This document shows positions 18,141 to 26,766 of a stretch of DNA of 64,000 bases, in pieces (within the stretch, counting starts at the first letter, position 1; every line of letters begins with the position of its first letter). The notes under the pieces are model-generated. The model did not search any database. It saw only the letters and a program-made list of their open reading frames with translations, and was not told the origin of the DNA. A program made the position numbers and the translations under genes. The stretch is from JAADEM01 sp965371855. Lineage in GTDB: Bacteria; Bacteroidota; Bacteroidia; Bacteroidales; Marinilabiliaceae. The stretch is from contig CBDUZZ010000002.1 of assembly GCA_965371855.1 (NCBI GenBank), positions 1-64,000 of the forward strand. Reading direction: 5' to 3'.

Positions 18141-19400
18141 TTACCACTCAACGTCTTTTCTTCTTACCGGCATTGACATGCACCTTGCTCCACCACCACC
18201 TCGTGATAGCTCTGAACCTTCTATGGTAACAACACATTTTTGATAATTATTGAGGTTGATACTACTGTTTAGTACATCAGTGGCTTTAATTATTTCATAC
18301 CCGTTGTTGTTCATTTCTTCCATTGTGTATACATTACGTTCATAACCTATTACTTTACCCGGTGCTAAAGCAAAGAAGTTGGCTCCACTGTGCCACTGTT
18401 CACGTTCCTGAATCCAAATATCTTTAGTTCCACCGCAGTAGATAGGTTTCATGTCAATACCTAACTCTTTTAAAGCAGAAATAATATTCTCTTTTTTCTC
18501 TATGGAAGCAACTTTTCCATTATCAATTGTTATGGTTATGGTTTGACACTTTGTTGAATGCATGATAACAGGTTCATAAACCATACATTCATTCTTGTTA
18601 AGAAGTGTAAATACCATATCGAGATGTATGAATGATTCCGGAGTATGAGGTAGTTGCTGAACAACAATATGATGTTTCTCCTTTTTCTGCTTTAGCTGCT
18701 CCACGATAAAGTCAATCCCTTTTGTTGTAGTTCTTGCACTATTGCCGATGATGAGTATGTCATCTCTTGCAATAATAACATCACCACCTTCGATGGCTAC
18801 ATCTTTTTCTTCCCGGGAAATATCGAATGGGGTGAATGTAGAAGATTTAATTAATGAGGAATAGTTAAAAATGGCTTCCATGATAATTGCTTCGTGAGCT
18901 CGAACTTTACTCGCCATTTTGGATATTAAAACTTTATCATATGTAGTAACAGAGGCATCGCGAGTGAAAAAGAAGTTGTGTAATGGACGCAGTGAATAAC
19001 GTTCATCAGAAAGAAATGTAGTTAAAGAGTTTTTTTTTAAAACTACTCCTTCAATAAGCTGACGAGCCAATTCTCTTGCAGGTAGTTCTATTAATTCAGT
19101 TTTAATGTTTTTAACCTGTTCAAAAGTACATATCTTGTCAATAAGTTCTTGTTTTACTTCGGTTTGTTCCAATATTTCTGTAAGTAAGTCTTTAACCTGA
19201 TATGTTTTTGTTACTTTATTCAGAACTCCGGCAAACTGGTTGTACTCTTCAGTAGCAACAGCCAGATTCAGAATGTCACTGTATAGAGCTCTTTCAGCGT
19301 TATCGGGAGTCATATTCTCAATTTCCGGCCCGGGTGTATGAATGATGACTCCTTCAAGTGTGCCAATCTCGGAAAAGACTTTTGTTTCTAACGGTGTCAT
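18141..19400 (-). CDS. arcA: Arginine deiminase
   Basis: A 419-residue arginine deiminase, which hydrolyses arginine to citrulline and ammonia in the cytoplasm. The pentein-fold active-site residues are visible: FTRDAS for substrate binding, EGGDV, a His in SFIHLDMVFT, and the nucleophilic Cys in the C-terminal GGGGARCMSMP. No ornithine carbamoyltransferase or carbamate kinase lies nearby, so the rest of the ATP-yielding pathway must be elsewhere or absent; it could instead serve arginine breakdown for nitrogen or acid tolerance. A TAAATTTG promoter box lies on the minus strand at 19444-19437. Confidence 0.93.
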   Translation of the reverse strand: MTPLETKVFSEIGTLEGVIIHTPGPEIENMTPDNAERALYSDILNLAVATEEYNQFAGVLNKVTKTYQVKDLLTEILEQTEVKQELIDKICTFEQVKNIKTELIELPARELARQLIEGVVLKKNSLTTFLSDERYSLRPLHNFFFTRDASVTTYDKVLISKMASKVRAHEAIIMEAIFNYSSLIKSSTFTPFDISREEKDVAIEGGDVIIARDDILIIGNSARTTTKGIDFIVEQLKQKKEKHHIVVQQLPHTPESFIHLDMVFTLLNKNECMVYEPVIMHSTKCQTITITIDNGKVASIEKKENIISALKELGIDMKPIYCGGTKDIWIQEREQWHSGANFFALAPGKVIGYERNVYTMEEMNNNGYEIIKATDVLNSSINLNNYQKCVVTIEGSELSRGGGGARCMSMPVRRKDVEW

Positions 19401-19436
19401 GATTTTTGGTTTAAATTAGGTGGTTTCTTTACCATA

Positions 19437-19444
19437 CAAATTTA
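19437..19444 (-). promoter_or_regulatory. Promoter -7 box of arginine deiminase gene
   Basis: On the minus strand TAAATTTG matches TAnnTTTG, 36 bases before the start codon. No clear upstream TTG box was found at the right distance. Confidence 0.4.
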
Positions 19445-19566
19445 TAACCCTAACTGGATAAAAAAAATGATTTGCATTGAAATATCTTTTCAGACAAAAA
19501 CCGGTAAACGCAACTCTGTTATGCTAAGAACATTTATCAACTATATATTTAAATAGGCACTGAATT

Positions 19567-19776
19567 CTAATGCCATAACAACATCTTTCCGGTAGGTGCC
19601 ATATTATCCGGAGGTGGTTTACCTGTTTGTTTTCGTATTTCTTTTCTTTTACATTTCTGTGACTTCTCTTTACTTTCGCAAAACATTTTAATCCAGCTAT
19701 TCTTAATTGTTTCAGTGTTTCCTTTAAAATTAATAAAGAATCCACATTTGTCAAGTAACTCACATTTTTCCGGCAT
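19567..19776 (-). CDS. Small cysteine-containing protein
   Basis: A 69-residue protein beginning MPEKCELLDKCGFF, with further cysteines in MFCESKEKSQKCKRKE and ending in a GKPPPDNMAPTGKML segment. I recognise this as a recurring small-protein pattern (paired C-x5-C and C-x8-C, then a PPPD motif) in anaerobes, probably metal-binding; the function is unknown. The ATG at 19776 is preferred over the longer frame from 19815 because GGAG lies nine bases upstream on the minus strand, one of the few clear Shine-Dalgarno sites here. The four cysteines and the proline segment argue for a real gene. Confidence 0.65.
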   Translation of the reverse strand: MPEKCELLDKCGFFINFKGNTETIKNSWIKMFCESKEKSQKCKRKEIRKQTGKPPPDNMAPTGKMLLWH

Positions 19777-19859
19777 AATTTTGTCTCCTATAATTTTATT
19801 AATTATTTCTATCAATTATTATTTTGCTAAAATTAGTACTGCCAATAATTTACAACATG

Positions 19860-20301
19860 TATCTTTTTTGTCTTGCTTTTTGTTTGATTATTGCAAAAGC
19901 AAATATTTCATTATGGGTTATCACTTGGGTTTAGTGTTTTTTACATAATTATGAGCCAAATATATAGAATGATAATTTGACAAACAAATAAAATAGTATG
20001 AGGATTTGTAATAAAATTCACGAGAGGGAGGATAAGTGTCAGATAAAGAGGAGGAAAGATATATGGAAAAATATCAGCAAATCTACGTTATTGGTTATTG
20101 AATAATAACGTTACTTGTTTTATTCTTTTCCTCAGCACCTAATCTCAGGCTCTTCTCCTTGATGGAGAGGGTTAGGGGGAGGTGAAATAAAGCAATAAAA
20201 TACTCAATATGTTTGGCATAGAACAAATAAAAAACATATTGCAAAGTTATCTTTTAGTCGTTAATGATTGTTAAATAGCATGTGAAAACATTTCAATTTT
20301 A
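19860..20301. other. Intergenic region before the M16 peptidase
   Basis: No supported gene. It holds an ACGTTATT ... AATAACGT inverted repeat at about 20087-20113, a GGAGGAAAG sequence followed by a 12-codon frame at about 20062-20100 that is too short to call, and a CTCTTCTCCTTGATGGAGAGGGTTAGGGGGAGG element at about 20151-20183 in two overlapping parts, which resembles a dispersed hairpin repeat. Confidence 0.45.
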
Positions 20302-20309
20302 TATGTTTG
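20302..20309 (+). promoter_or_regulatory. Promoter -7 box of the M16 peptidase gene
   Basis: TATGTTTG matches TAnnTTTG, 28 bases before the start. No convincing TTG box at 19-21 bases was seen. Confidence 0.45.
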
Positions 20310-20336
20310 TTTATAATTTAATTAAACTAAAAAAAT

Positions 20337-23153
20337 ATGATGTTAAGAAGAATTGTTTTTTATTGCATTTTTGCAATTAGTGTTTCCTCATTTTCGCAAC
20401 AACCATACGATCTTAGTGGTTCTGTTCCTTTAGACTCTGCGTTAAGAACCGGAGTTCTTAAAAATGGGATGACTTATTATATTCGTGCAAATAAGGAACC
20501 AAAAGATCGTGCCAGCTTTTATATTATTCAGAATGTAGGAGCAATACTTGAAGAGGATAATCAAAACGGGTTGGCTCACTTTCTTGAGCACATGGCGTTT
20601 AACGGTACCGAGCATTTCCCTGAAAAAGGTATTATCAATACTTTGGAAAGGCATGGCGTTGCTTTCGGTCGTAACATTAATGCTTATACTGCCAAAGATG
20701 AAACAGTTTATAATATTAGTAATGTTCCTGTTGGGCCTGAAGGTTTGTTAGATACTTGTCTTTTGGTCTTGCATGACTGGTCAGATTATCTGTTGTTGAC
20801 AGAAGAGGAGATAGATGCCGAACGTGGTGTGATATCAGAGGAATGGCGTACACGAAGAACTTCTTCTTTCAGACTGCGCAATGAGTATATGCCTATTTTG
20901 GTTAATAATTCAAAATATGGTGAAAGGGATGTTATTGGAGATTTGGATCTGATTAAGAATTTTAAATATGATGTGCTACGTCAGTTTTATCATGACTGGT
21001 ATCGGACGGATTTGCAGGCTATTGCTATCGTAGGAGATTTTGATGCAGGTGAGATGGAGAAAAAGGTTAAGGCTCTGTTTTCTGATATTCCTGCTGTTAA
21101 TAAACCTATGGAACGATACTATGTTGAGATTCCGGATAATGATGATCCTATGTATGTTCTCGCTATGGATAAAGAAGCCACTACTTCAAACATCTCTTTA
21201 TATATCAGGCATAAAAGTGTTTTGCCTGAGGATAAGAATGTTGGGTATATGAAAACTCAACTTTTAAGAAGTCTTGCTTTTTCAATGATTAATGCCAGAA
21301 TATCAGAACTGTTGCAGAAAGGAACGCCACCATTTATAAATGGTTATATAGGGTATGGTAACTTTACTCGTAGGAATAGTGTATTGTATTTGTCGGCAAC
21401 GGCAAAAGATAATGAAGAGACACTTGCTTTTAAAGTGATACTTACAGAGGCTGAGCGTGCAAGACGTTACGGTTTTACACAGGGGGAGCTGGAAAGAGCT
21501 AAACTGAATTTGCTAACATCTTATGAAAATGCCTTTAAGCGTAAAGACAAGACTTCTCACGATAGTTATTGTTCCGAGTATAAGTCCTTATATCTTACAG
21601 GAGAACCTTCTCCGGGTATTAAATATGAGCACTCTTTTGCAAATAGTGTTATACCCCAGATAACTATTCAGGAAATTAATTCTCTTTTTGCAAGCTATTT
21701 TACTGATAAAAACAGGGTAGTGGTTATTACCGGGCCTGATAAGGAGGAGTTGAATCATCTTACTAAGGAGGATGCTTTTGCTATAATTACTGAAGTAGAG
21801 AATGATAATAGTATTGAGGCGTATGAAGATGAGGTAATAGCCGGAGATCTTGTTTCTGAGAAGCTACCCGAAAGCACAATAATTGCAACTAAAGAGTTGC
21901 CAATGTTTGGTGCCGTTGAGTGGACTTTAAGTAATAATACTAAAGTTGTTTATCGTTTTGCCGATTATAATAAGGATAAGATTTCATTTAGTTCATACAG
22001 TAAAGGTGGTACATCGCTTTATGATGTGCCTGACTTACCTACTGTAGGTATGATGCCCGGGATGATTGGTGCTTTTGGTGTAGGTGAGTTTGATGCTATT
22101 GCTTTAAAAAAGAGTCTTACCGGAAAAAGTGTAAATGTTTCACCTTCCGTAGGCAACCTGTCCGAAGGATTGTCAGGAAGCAGCAGAAAAGAAGATTTTG
22201 AAACTATGCTGCAGTTGGCATATCTTTATTTCGAGCATCCTCGTTTCGACGAAGAGGCATACAAAACATTAATTCAGAGATACAGAGCCTATATAGCAAA
22301 TCAAAGTGAGAATCCGCAAAAGATTATGTCTGACAGTTTGAGTAGAATCATGAGTAATTATAACCCACGCACTATACTGTTTAATGAGGCGTTTCTTGAT
22401 GATGTATCTTTTGACAAAATGAAGGAGATTTATAAAGAGCGGTTTGATAATGCTGCTGATTTTGTGTTTTTCATTGTGGGTGATATACCCGAAGAGGATG
22501 CAAAACGATTGTCGACAAAGTATCTGGGAGCAATATCATCTAATCAGAACAGAGAGAACTGGATTGACAGGGAAGAGAATGGCCCTGAAGGTGAATTATA
22601 TAAAAAGATACCTTTAAAAATGACTGTTCCTAAATCAACAGTTGTGATAAATTACAATGAGGATCTTGCGTATACTCCTAAAAACAGAATTGCACTATCG
22701 ATGATAAAAGCTATCCTGACACTGAGATATACGGAGTCGGTGCGTGAGAAAGAGGGAGGTACTTATGGTGTTGGAGTAAGAAGCAGTATTTCTCACTATC
22801 CGGAAGCTGAGGGTAGTGTTTCAATAAATTTTGACTGCGATCCTGATAGACGCGATGACCTAATTCCTTTAATCTATAAAGAGATCGATATTTTGAAAAA
22901 AGATGGTCCTACCCAGATTGATTTGGATAAGGTGAAAATGAACATTCTAAAAAAACGCAAGGAGAGTAAGGAGAATAATAGTTACTGGATGAATGCTATT
23001 TATAACTATTATGTGAATGACATTAATAACGATCTGCCTGAGAATTACGAAGATATTGTAAATGCCATGACAGTGAAAGATATTAAAAAAATAGCTAACA
23101 AGTTTTTTAAGAAAGCTGATAAGGTGGAGGTTGTTTTTTATCCCAAAGAGTAA
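20337..23153 (+). CDS. M16 family (insulinase-like) zinc metallopeptidase
   Basis: A 938-residue M16 peptidase with a signal peptide (residues 1-21, ending near SFSQ), so it acts in the periplasm. The inverted zinc motif is HFLEHMAFNG near residues 81-90, with the downstream Glu in the EEIDAERGVISEEW helix. The length fits a two-half fused M16 protein: an active N-terminal half and a C-terminal half (from about 510) containing the R/Y-type VREKEGGTYGVGV substrate loop near residue 803. Family members degrade peptides inside a closed clam-like chamber. Two Met codons open the frame; either could be used. Confidence 0.93.
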   Translation: MMLRRIVFYCIFAISVSSFSQQPYDLSGSVPLDSALRTGVLKNGMTYYIRANKEPKDRASFYIIQNVGAILEEDNQNGLAHFLEHMAFNGTEHFPEKGIINTLERHGVAFGRNINAYTAKDETVYNISNVPVGPEGLLDTCLLVLHDWSDYLLLTEEEIDAERGVISEEWRTRRTSSFRLRNEYMPILVNNSKYGERDVIGDLDLIKNFKYDVLRQFYHDWYRTDLQAIAIVGDFDAGEMEKKVKALFSDIPAVNKPMERYYVEIPDNDDPMYVLAMDKEATTSNISLYIRHKSVLPEDKNVGYMKTQLLRSLAFSMINARISELLQKGTPPFINGYIGYGNFTRRNSVLYLSATAKDNEETLAFKVILTEAERARRYGFTQGELERAKLNLLTSYENAFKRKDKTSHDSYCSEYKSLYLTGEPSPGIKYEHSFANSVIPQITIQEINSLFASYFTDKNRVVVITGPDKEELNHLTKEDAFAIITEVENDNSIEAYEDEVIAGDLVSEKLPESTIIATKELPMFGAVEWTLSNNTKVVYRFADYNKDKISFSSYSKGGTSLYDVPDLPTVGMMPGMIGAFGVGEFDAIALKKSLTGKSVNVSPSVGNLSEGLSGSSRKEDFETMLQLAYLYFEHPRFDEEAYKTLIQRYRAYIANQSENPQKIMSDSLSRIMSNYNPRTILFNEAFLDDVSFDKMKEIYKERFDNAADFVFFIVGDIPEEDAKRLSTKYLGAISSNQNRENWIDREENGPEGELYKKIPLKMTVPKSTVVINYNEDLAYTPKNRIALSMIKAILTLRYTESVREKEGGTYGVGVRSSISHYPEAEGSVSINFDCDPDRRDDLIPLIYKEIDILKKDGPTQIDLDKVKMNILKKRKESKENNSYWMNAIYNYYVNDINNDLPENYEDIVNAMTVKDIKKIANKFFKKADKVEVVFYPKE

Positions 23154-23159
23154 AATATA

Positions 23160-23173
23160 ATCATCCGATGACT
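23160..23173. repeat. Single AGTCATC-GATGACT-type palindrome
   Basis: AATCATCCGATGACTT, just after the M16 stop, matches the paired palindromes at 8012-8058 and 60810-60857 except at one arm end. Confidence 0.5.
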
Positions 23174-23191
23174 TATAACCAGTTACTAAAT

Positions 23192-23223
23192 AAAAGAGGC
23201 AACCATTGGGTTGCCTCTTTTAT
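23192..23223. terminator. Bidirectional terminator between M16 and groES
   Basis: AAAAGAGGCAACC-ATT-GGTTGCCTCTTTT is a near-perfect stem with A residues before and T residues after. It separates converging genes. Confidence 0.85.
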
Positions 23224-23262
23224 TTAGTATTATTCAAAACTCTTTGCTGTAGAATTTTGGTA

Positions 23263-23550
23263 TTATATAGCTTCAGTTTCCACTACTTTACCTAAAATGT
23301 CAGCATACTGAATTAAAAGGTATTTTTTGTTGTCAAATTCTACTTCGTTACCTGAGAAATCTTTGTATAAAACAGTGTCTCCAACAGCAATTTCTACATT
23401 TTCAATATTGCTGATACCAACAACTTTACCGGTTTTTTCTTTAGTTATTGCACTATCAGGTATAATAATTCCTGAAGTTGTTTTTTGCTCAGTTGCTTCT
23501 TCCTTAAGTTCGAGCAACACATTCTCGTTAATAGGTTGTAATTCTTTCAT
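23263..23550 (-). CDS. groES: Co-chaperone GroES family protein
   Basis: A 95-residue GroES-type protein: LQPINENVLLELKEEATEQKT at the start, the mobile-loop region TTSGIIIPDSA near residues 24-34 and the GDTVLYKDFSGNEV strand near 57-70. It would form the heptameric lid of GroEL. No groEL is adjacent; instead it starts 12 bases after a thioredoxin-glutaredoxin gene on the same strand. It may be a second, specialised GroES, or groEL may lie elsewhere. Confidence 0.88.
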   Translation of the reverse strand: MKELQPINENVLLELKEEATEQKTTSGIIIPDSAITKEKTGKVVGISNIENVEIAVGDTVLYKDFSGNEVEFDNKKYLLIQYADILGKVVETEAI

Positions 23551-23562
23551 CTTTATTTTATT

Positions 23563-24141
23563 TTAATTTATATTTAATAATTGGTCAATTTTTGCTTTGT
23601 CAAAGCCAATAACAACCTTACCTCCAATAACTGTTTGAGGTACGCCTTGTTGTCCGCTTCGTTTTACCATCTCTTCAGCTGCTTTCTGGTCGCGGCTTAC
23701 ATCAATATCTCTGAATCTAATGCTGTTCTTACTGAAGTAGTCCTTAATAGTTCTGCACCATGAACATGTTGGGGTGCTGTACACTATTACTTGTTTCTGA
23801 GGTGCTTTGTCATCTCCTTTAAGTCCTACTGAACTTTGAGTAAAGATGTTCTCAAAAAAACCGGGTTGGTGACAGCCCTTGTATGTGTTAACAGCTTTTC
23901 CTTTATGGATTTCAATAAATGTAGGGACAGAATTAACACCATAAGCCGGATGAACATCACTAACACTGCTGACATCAACCGCAAGAACCTTTATCTCAGT
24001 TTTTGCATTTACTGCTTTGATATTCCCCAATGCACATATGCTTTGATCATGCCCGGATTTATAAATCAGTAGAAAAGCTCTTTCTTCCTGTGCTGTTTGT
24101 TCTTTAAGATTGTTAAGTGAGTCTATATTTATTATTTCCAT
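23563..24141 (-). CDS. Thioredoxin-like/glutaredoxin fusion protein
   Basis: A 192-residue two-domain protein. The N-terminal half (about 1-105) has a thioredoxin fold with the cis-proline strand NSVPTFIEIHKGKAV, but the CxxC site is replaced by SGHDQS, so it cannot do normal dithiol chemistry. The C-terminal half (about 115-192) is a glutaredoxin with a CSWC active site in STPTCSWCRTIKDYF and a VPQTVIGGKVVIGFD glutathione-binding region. No signal peptide: cytoplasmic. It is followed after 12 bases by groES, so the pair is probably one transcript linked to redox or protein-folding stress. Confidence 0.82.
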   Translation of the reverse strand: MEIINIDSLNNLKEQTAQEERAFLLIYKSGHDQSICALGNIKAVNAKTEIKVLAVDVSSVSDVHPAYGVNSVPTFIEIHKGKAVNTYKGCHQPGFFENIFTQSSVGLKGDDKAPQKQVIVYSTPTCSWCRTIKDYFSKNSIRFRDIDVSRDQKAAEEMVKRSGQQGVPQTVIGGKVVIGFDKAKIDQLLNIN

Positions 24142-24478
24142 TTAATCAGTTTATCAAGCCTGCTTGTTGGCAGTCAGGTTGAAAGTTCTTAAAGCATAAA
24201 GCCTGCCTGACGGCAGACACATTCATTAACATCGCCCTGGTTCGACAAGGCAGGGTTAAGATATTTGCGAAAAGCATAACTCATAAATTATGCCAATTTT
24301 ATTGGTTGTCAAAATGGCATGAAAATATGACAACATGAAAGTGTTTGTATTGTAGAAACATTTTTTGTAGAATTGTTGCTGATTAGATTGAGGAAGCGAG
24401 GAGTTGATGATGTGATGAAAAAGTCAAAACTTTATACTTTAAGAACTTTCAACTTTACAAACTTTATAAACTAATTTT
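24142..24478. other. Repeat-bearing divergent intergenic region
   Basis: The region between the fusion gene and nfo contains two CCTGC-x-GGCAG(A/T)C-type palindromes (about 24156-24175 and 24201-24220) and a stretch at 24421-24472 that is the reverse complement of the AAGTTTGTAAAGTTGAAAGTTC repeat seen at gene 3' ends elsewhere. No promoter box was clear for either gene. Confidence 0.5.
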
Positions 24479-25333
24479 ATGAAATACATTGGAGCGCACG
24501 TTAGTGCATCAGGAGGAGTGGAGAATGCGCCAGTTAATGCGGCAAATAAAGGAGCCACAGCATTTGCTTTGTTCACTAAGAATCAGAGGCAGTGGGTAGC
24601 TAAGCCGTTAACAACAAAAAATATAAATGAGTTTAAGGCTAATTGTGAAAAATATGGCTATTTGCCTAAGCATATTTTACCTCACGATAGTTACCTGATA
24701 AATCTTGGGCATCCGGAGAAGGAGGCATTGGAAAAATCAAGAGATGCTTTTCTGGATGAGATACAACGGTGTGAACAGCTTGGACTTGACAGGCTCAACT
24801 TTCATCCGGGCAGTCATCTGAAAAAAGTCAGTGAAGAGGTTTGTCTGGATACTATTGCCGAGTCAATTAATTGGGCTCTTGATAAATCATCAGGAGTGAC
24901 AGCAGTTATTGAAAATACGGCAGGGCAGGGGAGTAACCTTGGATACAGGTTTGAACATCTGGCACATATTATTGATAAGGTTGAAGATAAAACGCGTGTA
25001 GGTGTTTGTCTTGATACTTGTCACATGTACACATCAGGGTATGATATTGCTTCAGAAACAGAATTTGTTAAAGTTTTTGAGGAATTTGAATCTTTAATAG
25101 GTTTCAATTATCTGAGAGGGATGCACATTAATGATTCAAAGAAAGAATTGGCTACAAGGGTTGACAGACATCACAGCCTTGGTAAAGGTTTTATGGGTAT
25201 CGACGTTTTCAGGTGGATAATGGAGGACCTTAGGTTTGATGATATTCCGATGATTCTTGAAACACCTGATGATTCAATTTGGGCTGAGGAGATTAAACTG
25301 CTGAAAAAGTTATCAGGGCAAGTTGAAAGTTGA
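24479..25333 (+). CDS. nfo: Deoxyribonuclease IV (endonuclease IV)
   Basis: A 284-residue AP endonuclease of the Nfo family, which cuts the backbone 5' of abasic sites in base-excision repair. The TIM-barrel zinc ligands are present: [58 protein letters not shown] and LETPDD. Length is normal. The last codons are part of the AAGTTGAAAGTTGA repeat that also occurs at other gene ends in this window. Confidence 0.97.
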   Translation: MKYIGAHVSASGGVENAPVNAANKGATAFALFTKNQRQWVAKPLTTKNINEFKANCEKYGYLPKHILPHDSYLINLGHPEKEALEKSRDAFLDEIQRCEQLGLDRLNFHPGSHLKKVSEEVCLDTIAESINWALDKSSGVTAVIENTAGQGSNLGYRFEHLAHIIDKVEDKTRVGVCLDTCHMYTSGYDIASETEFVKVFEEFESLIGFNYLRGMHINDSKKELATRVDRHHSLGKGFMGIDVFRWIMEDLRFDDIPMILETPDDSIWAEEIKLLKKLSGQVES

Positions 25334-25365
25334 ATTGAAAATTAGCCATTATTTGTATCTGGCCT

Positions 25366-25373
25366 TATCTTTG
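25366..25373 (+). promoter_or_regulatory. Promoter -7 box of the DUF4294 gene
   Basis: TATCTTTG, the best form of the phylum's -7 box, 17 bases before the ATG. The upstream TTG box is not clear. Confidence 0.55.
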
Positions 25374-25390
25374 TATAAGATAGTTTTGTT

Positions 25391-25993
25391 ATGAAACCGG
25401 TATATATTACAATATTTATCTTGTTTTTGGCTTCTGTGAATTTGCATTCGCAGGAGACAAAGGCTTTAACCGGGGAAAAAACTATTATTCTTGAAACAAA
25501 GATAATTGGCGCTGATACATTGCCCCATATTACACTAAGAGAAGTGTCGGTGGTTCCAACCTGGAGATTTAAAAACAGCAGACAGAAAAAGCGTTATTCC
25601 AAATTAGTTATTAATGTTAAGAAAACACTTCCATATGCCAGATTAGCATCAAAAAAACTAAGGGCAATTGAGGCACATATGCATACTCTGAATATTGAAA
25701 AGGAAAGAAAAGTATATTTGAAAAAGGCAGAGAAGGAGATGTTTTCCGAATTTGAGAAACCGTTAAGGCATTTAACTTTTTCGCAGGGGAGATTGCTCAT
25801 ACGCCTTATTGACAGGGAAACAGGTGATACGAGTTATAATCTGATTAAAGAGTATAAGGGTGGGTTTTCTGCTTTTTTCTGGCAGTCGGTTGCCCGCATC
25901 TTTGGTTCCAACCTAAAAGCTGAGTTTGACCCTGACGGTGATCAAAAAATGATTGAACACATTATTATCTTGATTGATAATGGGATGTTGTAA
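25391..25993 (+). CDS. DUF4294 family protein
   Basis: A 200-residue exported protein of the DUF4294 family, found in Bacteroidota and without known function. A signal peptide occupies residues 1-20 (ending LHSQ). The family signature is clear: an LREVSVVPTWRF segment near residues 47-58, a YSKLVINVKKTLPYARLA helix, and the FSQGRLLIRLIDRETGDTSY block near 131-150 followed by AFFWQSVARIFGSNLKAEFDP. It probably works in the periplasm. A TATCTTTG promoter is directly upstream. Confidence 0.88.
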   Translation: MKPVYITIFILFLASVNLHSQETKALTGEKTIILETKIIGADTLPHITLREVSVVPTWRFKNSRQKKRYSKLVINVKKTLPYARLASKKLRAIEAHMHTLNIEKERKVYLKKAEKEMFSEFEKPLRHLTFSQGRLLIRLIDRETGDTSYNLIKEYKGGFSAFFWQSVARIFGSNLKAEFDPDGDQKMIEHIIILIDNGML

Positions 25994-26017
25994 TAAAATT
26001 ACTATTTTTGATATGAG

Positions 26018-26353
26018 ATGATTACAACTATCCCTGTTAGAATAAAATATAATTTCCGTCTTGCTCACCTTGAGGCTTACTTTTGGTTCATGGCACTGCT
26101 CAGTATGGCTCTGACAACGCCTACTCATGAAACACATTTTACATTCTGTATCTTTAAATTGTTGGGGATTGATTTTTGCCTGGGATGTGGACTGGGACAT
26201 GCAATAATATTTCTTTTTCATGGTGATTTTGTTGAATCGTGGAATTCTCACCCTTTAGCAATATTGGCTGTTGTTGTTTTATTGCACAGGATATACAAAA
26301 TATTAAAGAATGATATAAGAGTTTTTAAATTAAATACTAACAAAAATGAATAG
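26018..26353 (+). CDS. DUF2752 family membrane protein
   Basis: A 111-residue membrane protein of the DUF2752 family. The diagnostic motif, usually CPGCGLTR, appears as CLGCGLGHAIIFLFHGDF near residues 53-70, between two or three TM helices (about 20-38, 57-70, 82-98). The function of the family is unknown. Its stop lies eight bases inside the next gene, so the two are translated from one transcript; DUF2752 and TM2 genes are often neighbours in this phylum. Confidence 0.82.
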   Translation: MITTIPVRIKYNFRLAHLEAYFWFMALLSMALTTPTHETHFTFCIFKLLGIDFCLGCGLGHAIIFLFHGDFVESWNSHPLAILAVVVLLHRIYKILKNDIRVFKLNTNKNE

Positions 26354-26687
26354 AATTTTTCCACTGCTTCCTGAAATTGAGAGCGAAGAGGCTATTTTTA
26401 TTGAGTCGTTGTTAAAGGACAAATCAGAAGAACAATTGAGGAATTTTGCAATGTTATACCGTAACCGCAGAAGAGAGCCTCAATTGATTTTGTTTACTGC
26501 ACTTTTGGGATTTGTTGGCATTTCCGGAGTTCACAGATTTATGATTAATCAGATTGGTATGGGTATTTTATACTTATTTACTGCCGGGTTGTGTTTAATA
26601 GGTACAATCGTTGATTTGGTTAACTATAAAAATCTGGCTTTTGAGTATAACCAACGTATTGCAATGGAAGTAAGCACTTTCGTGTAG
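26346..26687 (+). CDS. TM2 domain-containing protein
   Basis: A 113-residue membrane protein. The TM2 domain covers about residues 46-95: a first helix LILFTALLGFVGISGVHRF, the charged turn, and a second helix GMGILYLFTAGLCLIGTIVDLV. The N-terminal 45 residues are acidic and helical. The role of TM2 proteins in bacteria is not established. It overlaps the DUF2752 gene by eight bases. Confidence 0.85.
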   Translation: MNRIFPLLPEIESEEAIFIESLLKDKSEEQLRNFAMLYRNRRREPQLILFTALLGFVGISGVHRFMINQIGMGILYLFTAGLCLIGTIVDLVNYKNLAFEYNQRIAMEVSTFV

Positions 26688-26711
26688 ATTTCTATTGTTT
26701 TACTTAATAAA

Positions 26712-26744
26712 ACACCTGACAGGTTTTCAAAATTTGTCAGGTGT
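26712..26744. terminator. Hairpin between converging TM2 and lpd genes
   Basis: ACACCTGACA (26712-26721) and TGTCAGGTGT (26735-26744) are perfect 10-base arms. No T-run follows, so termination is likely but weaker than at the other sites. Confidence 0.5.
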
Positions 26745-26766
26745 AGAGATATTTTCTGAAAAGCTT

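Noticed and set aside
20062..20100. Twelve-codon frame with GGAGGAAAG before it, upstream of the M16 gene
   Set aside because: Too short, with no attenuator-type hairpin linked to the peptidase; chance cannot be excluded.
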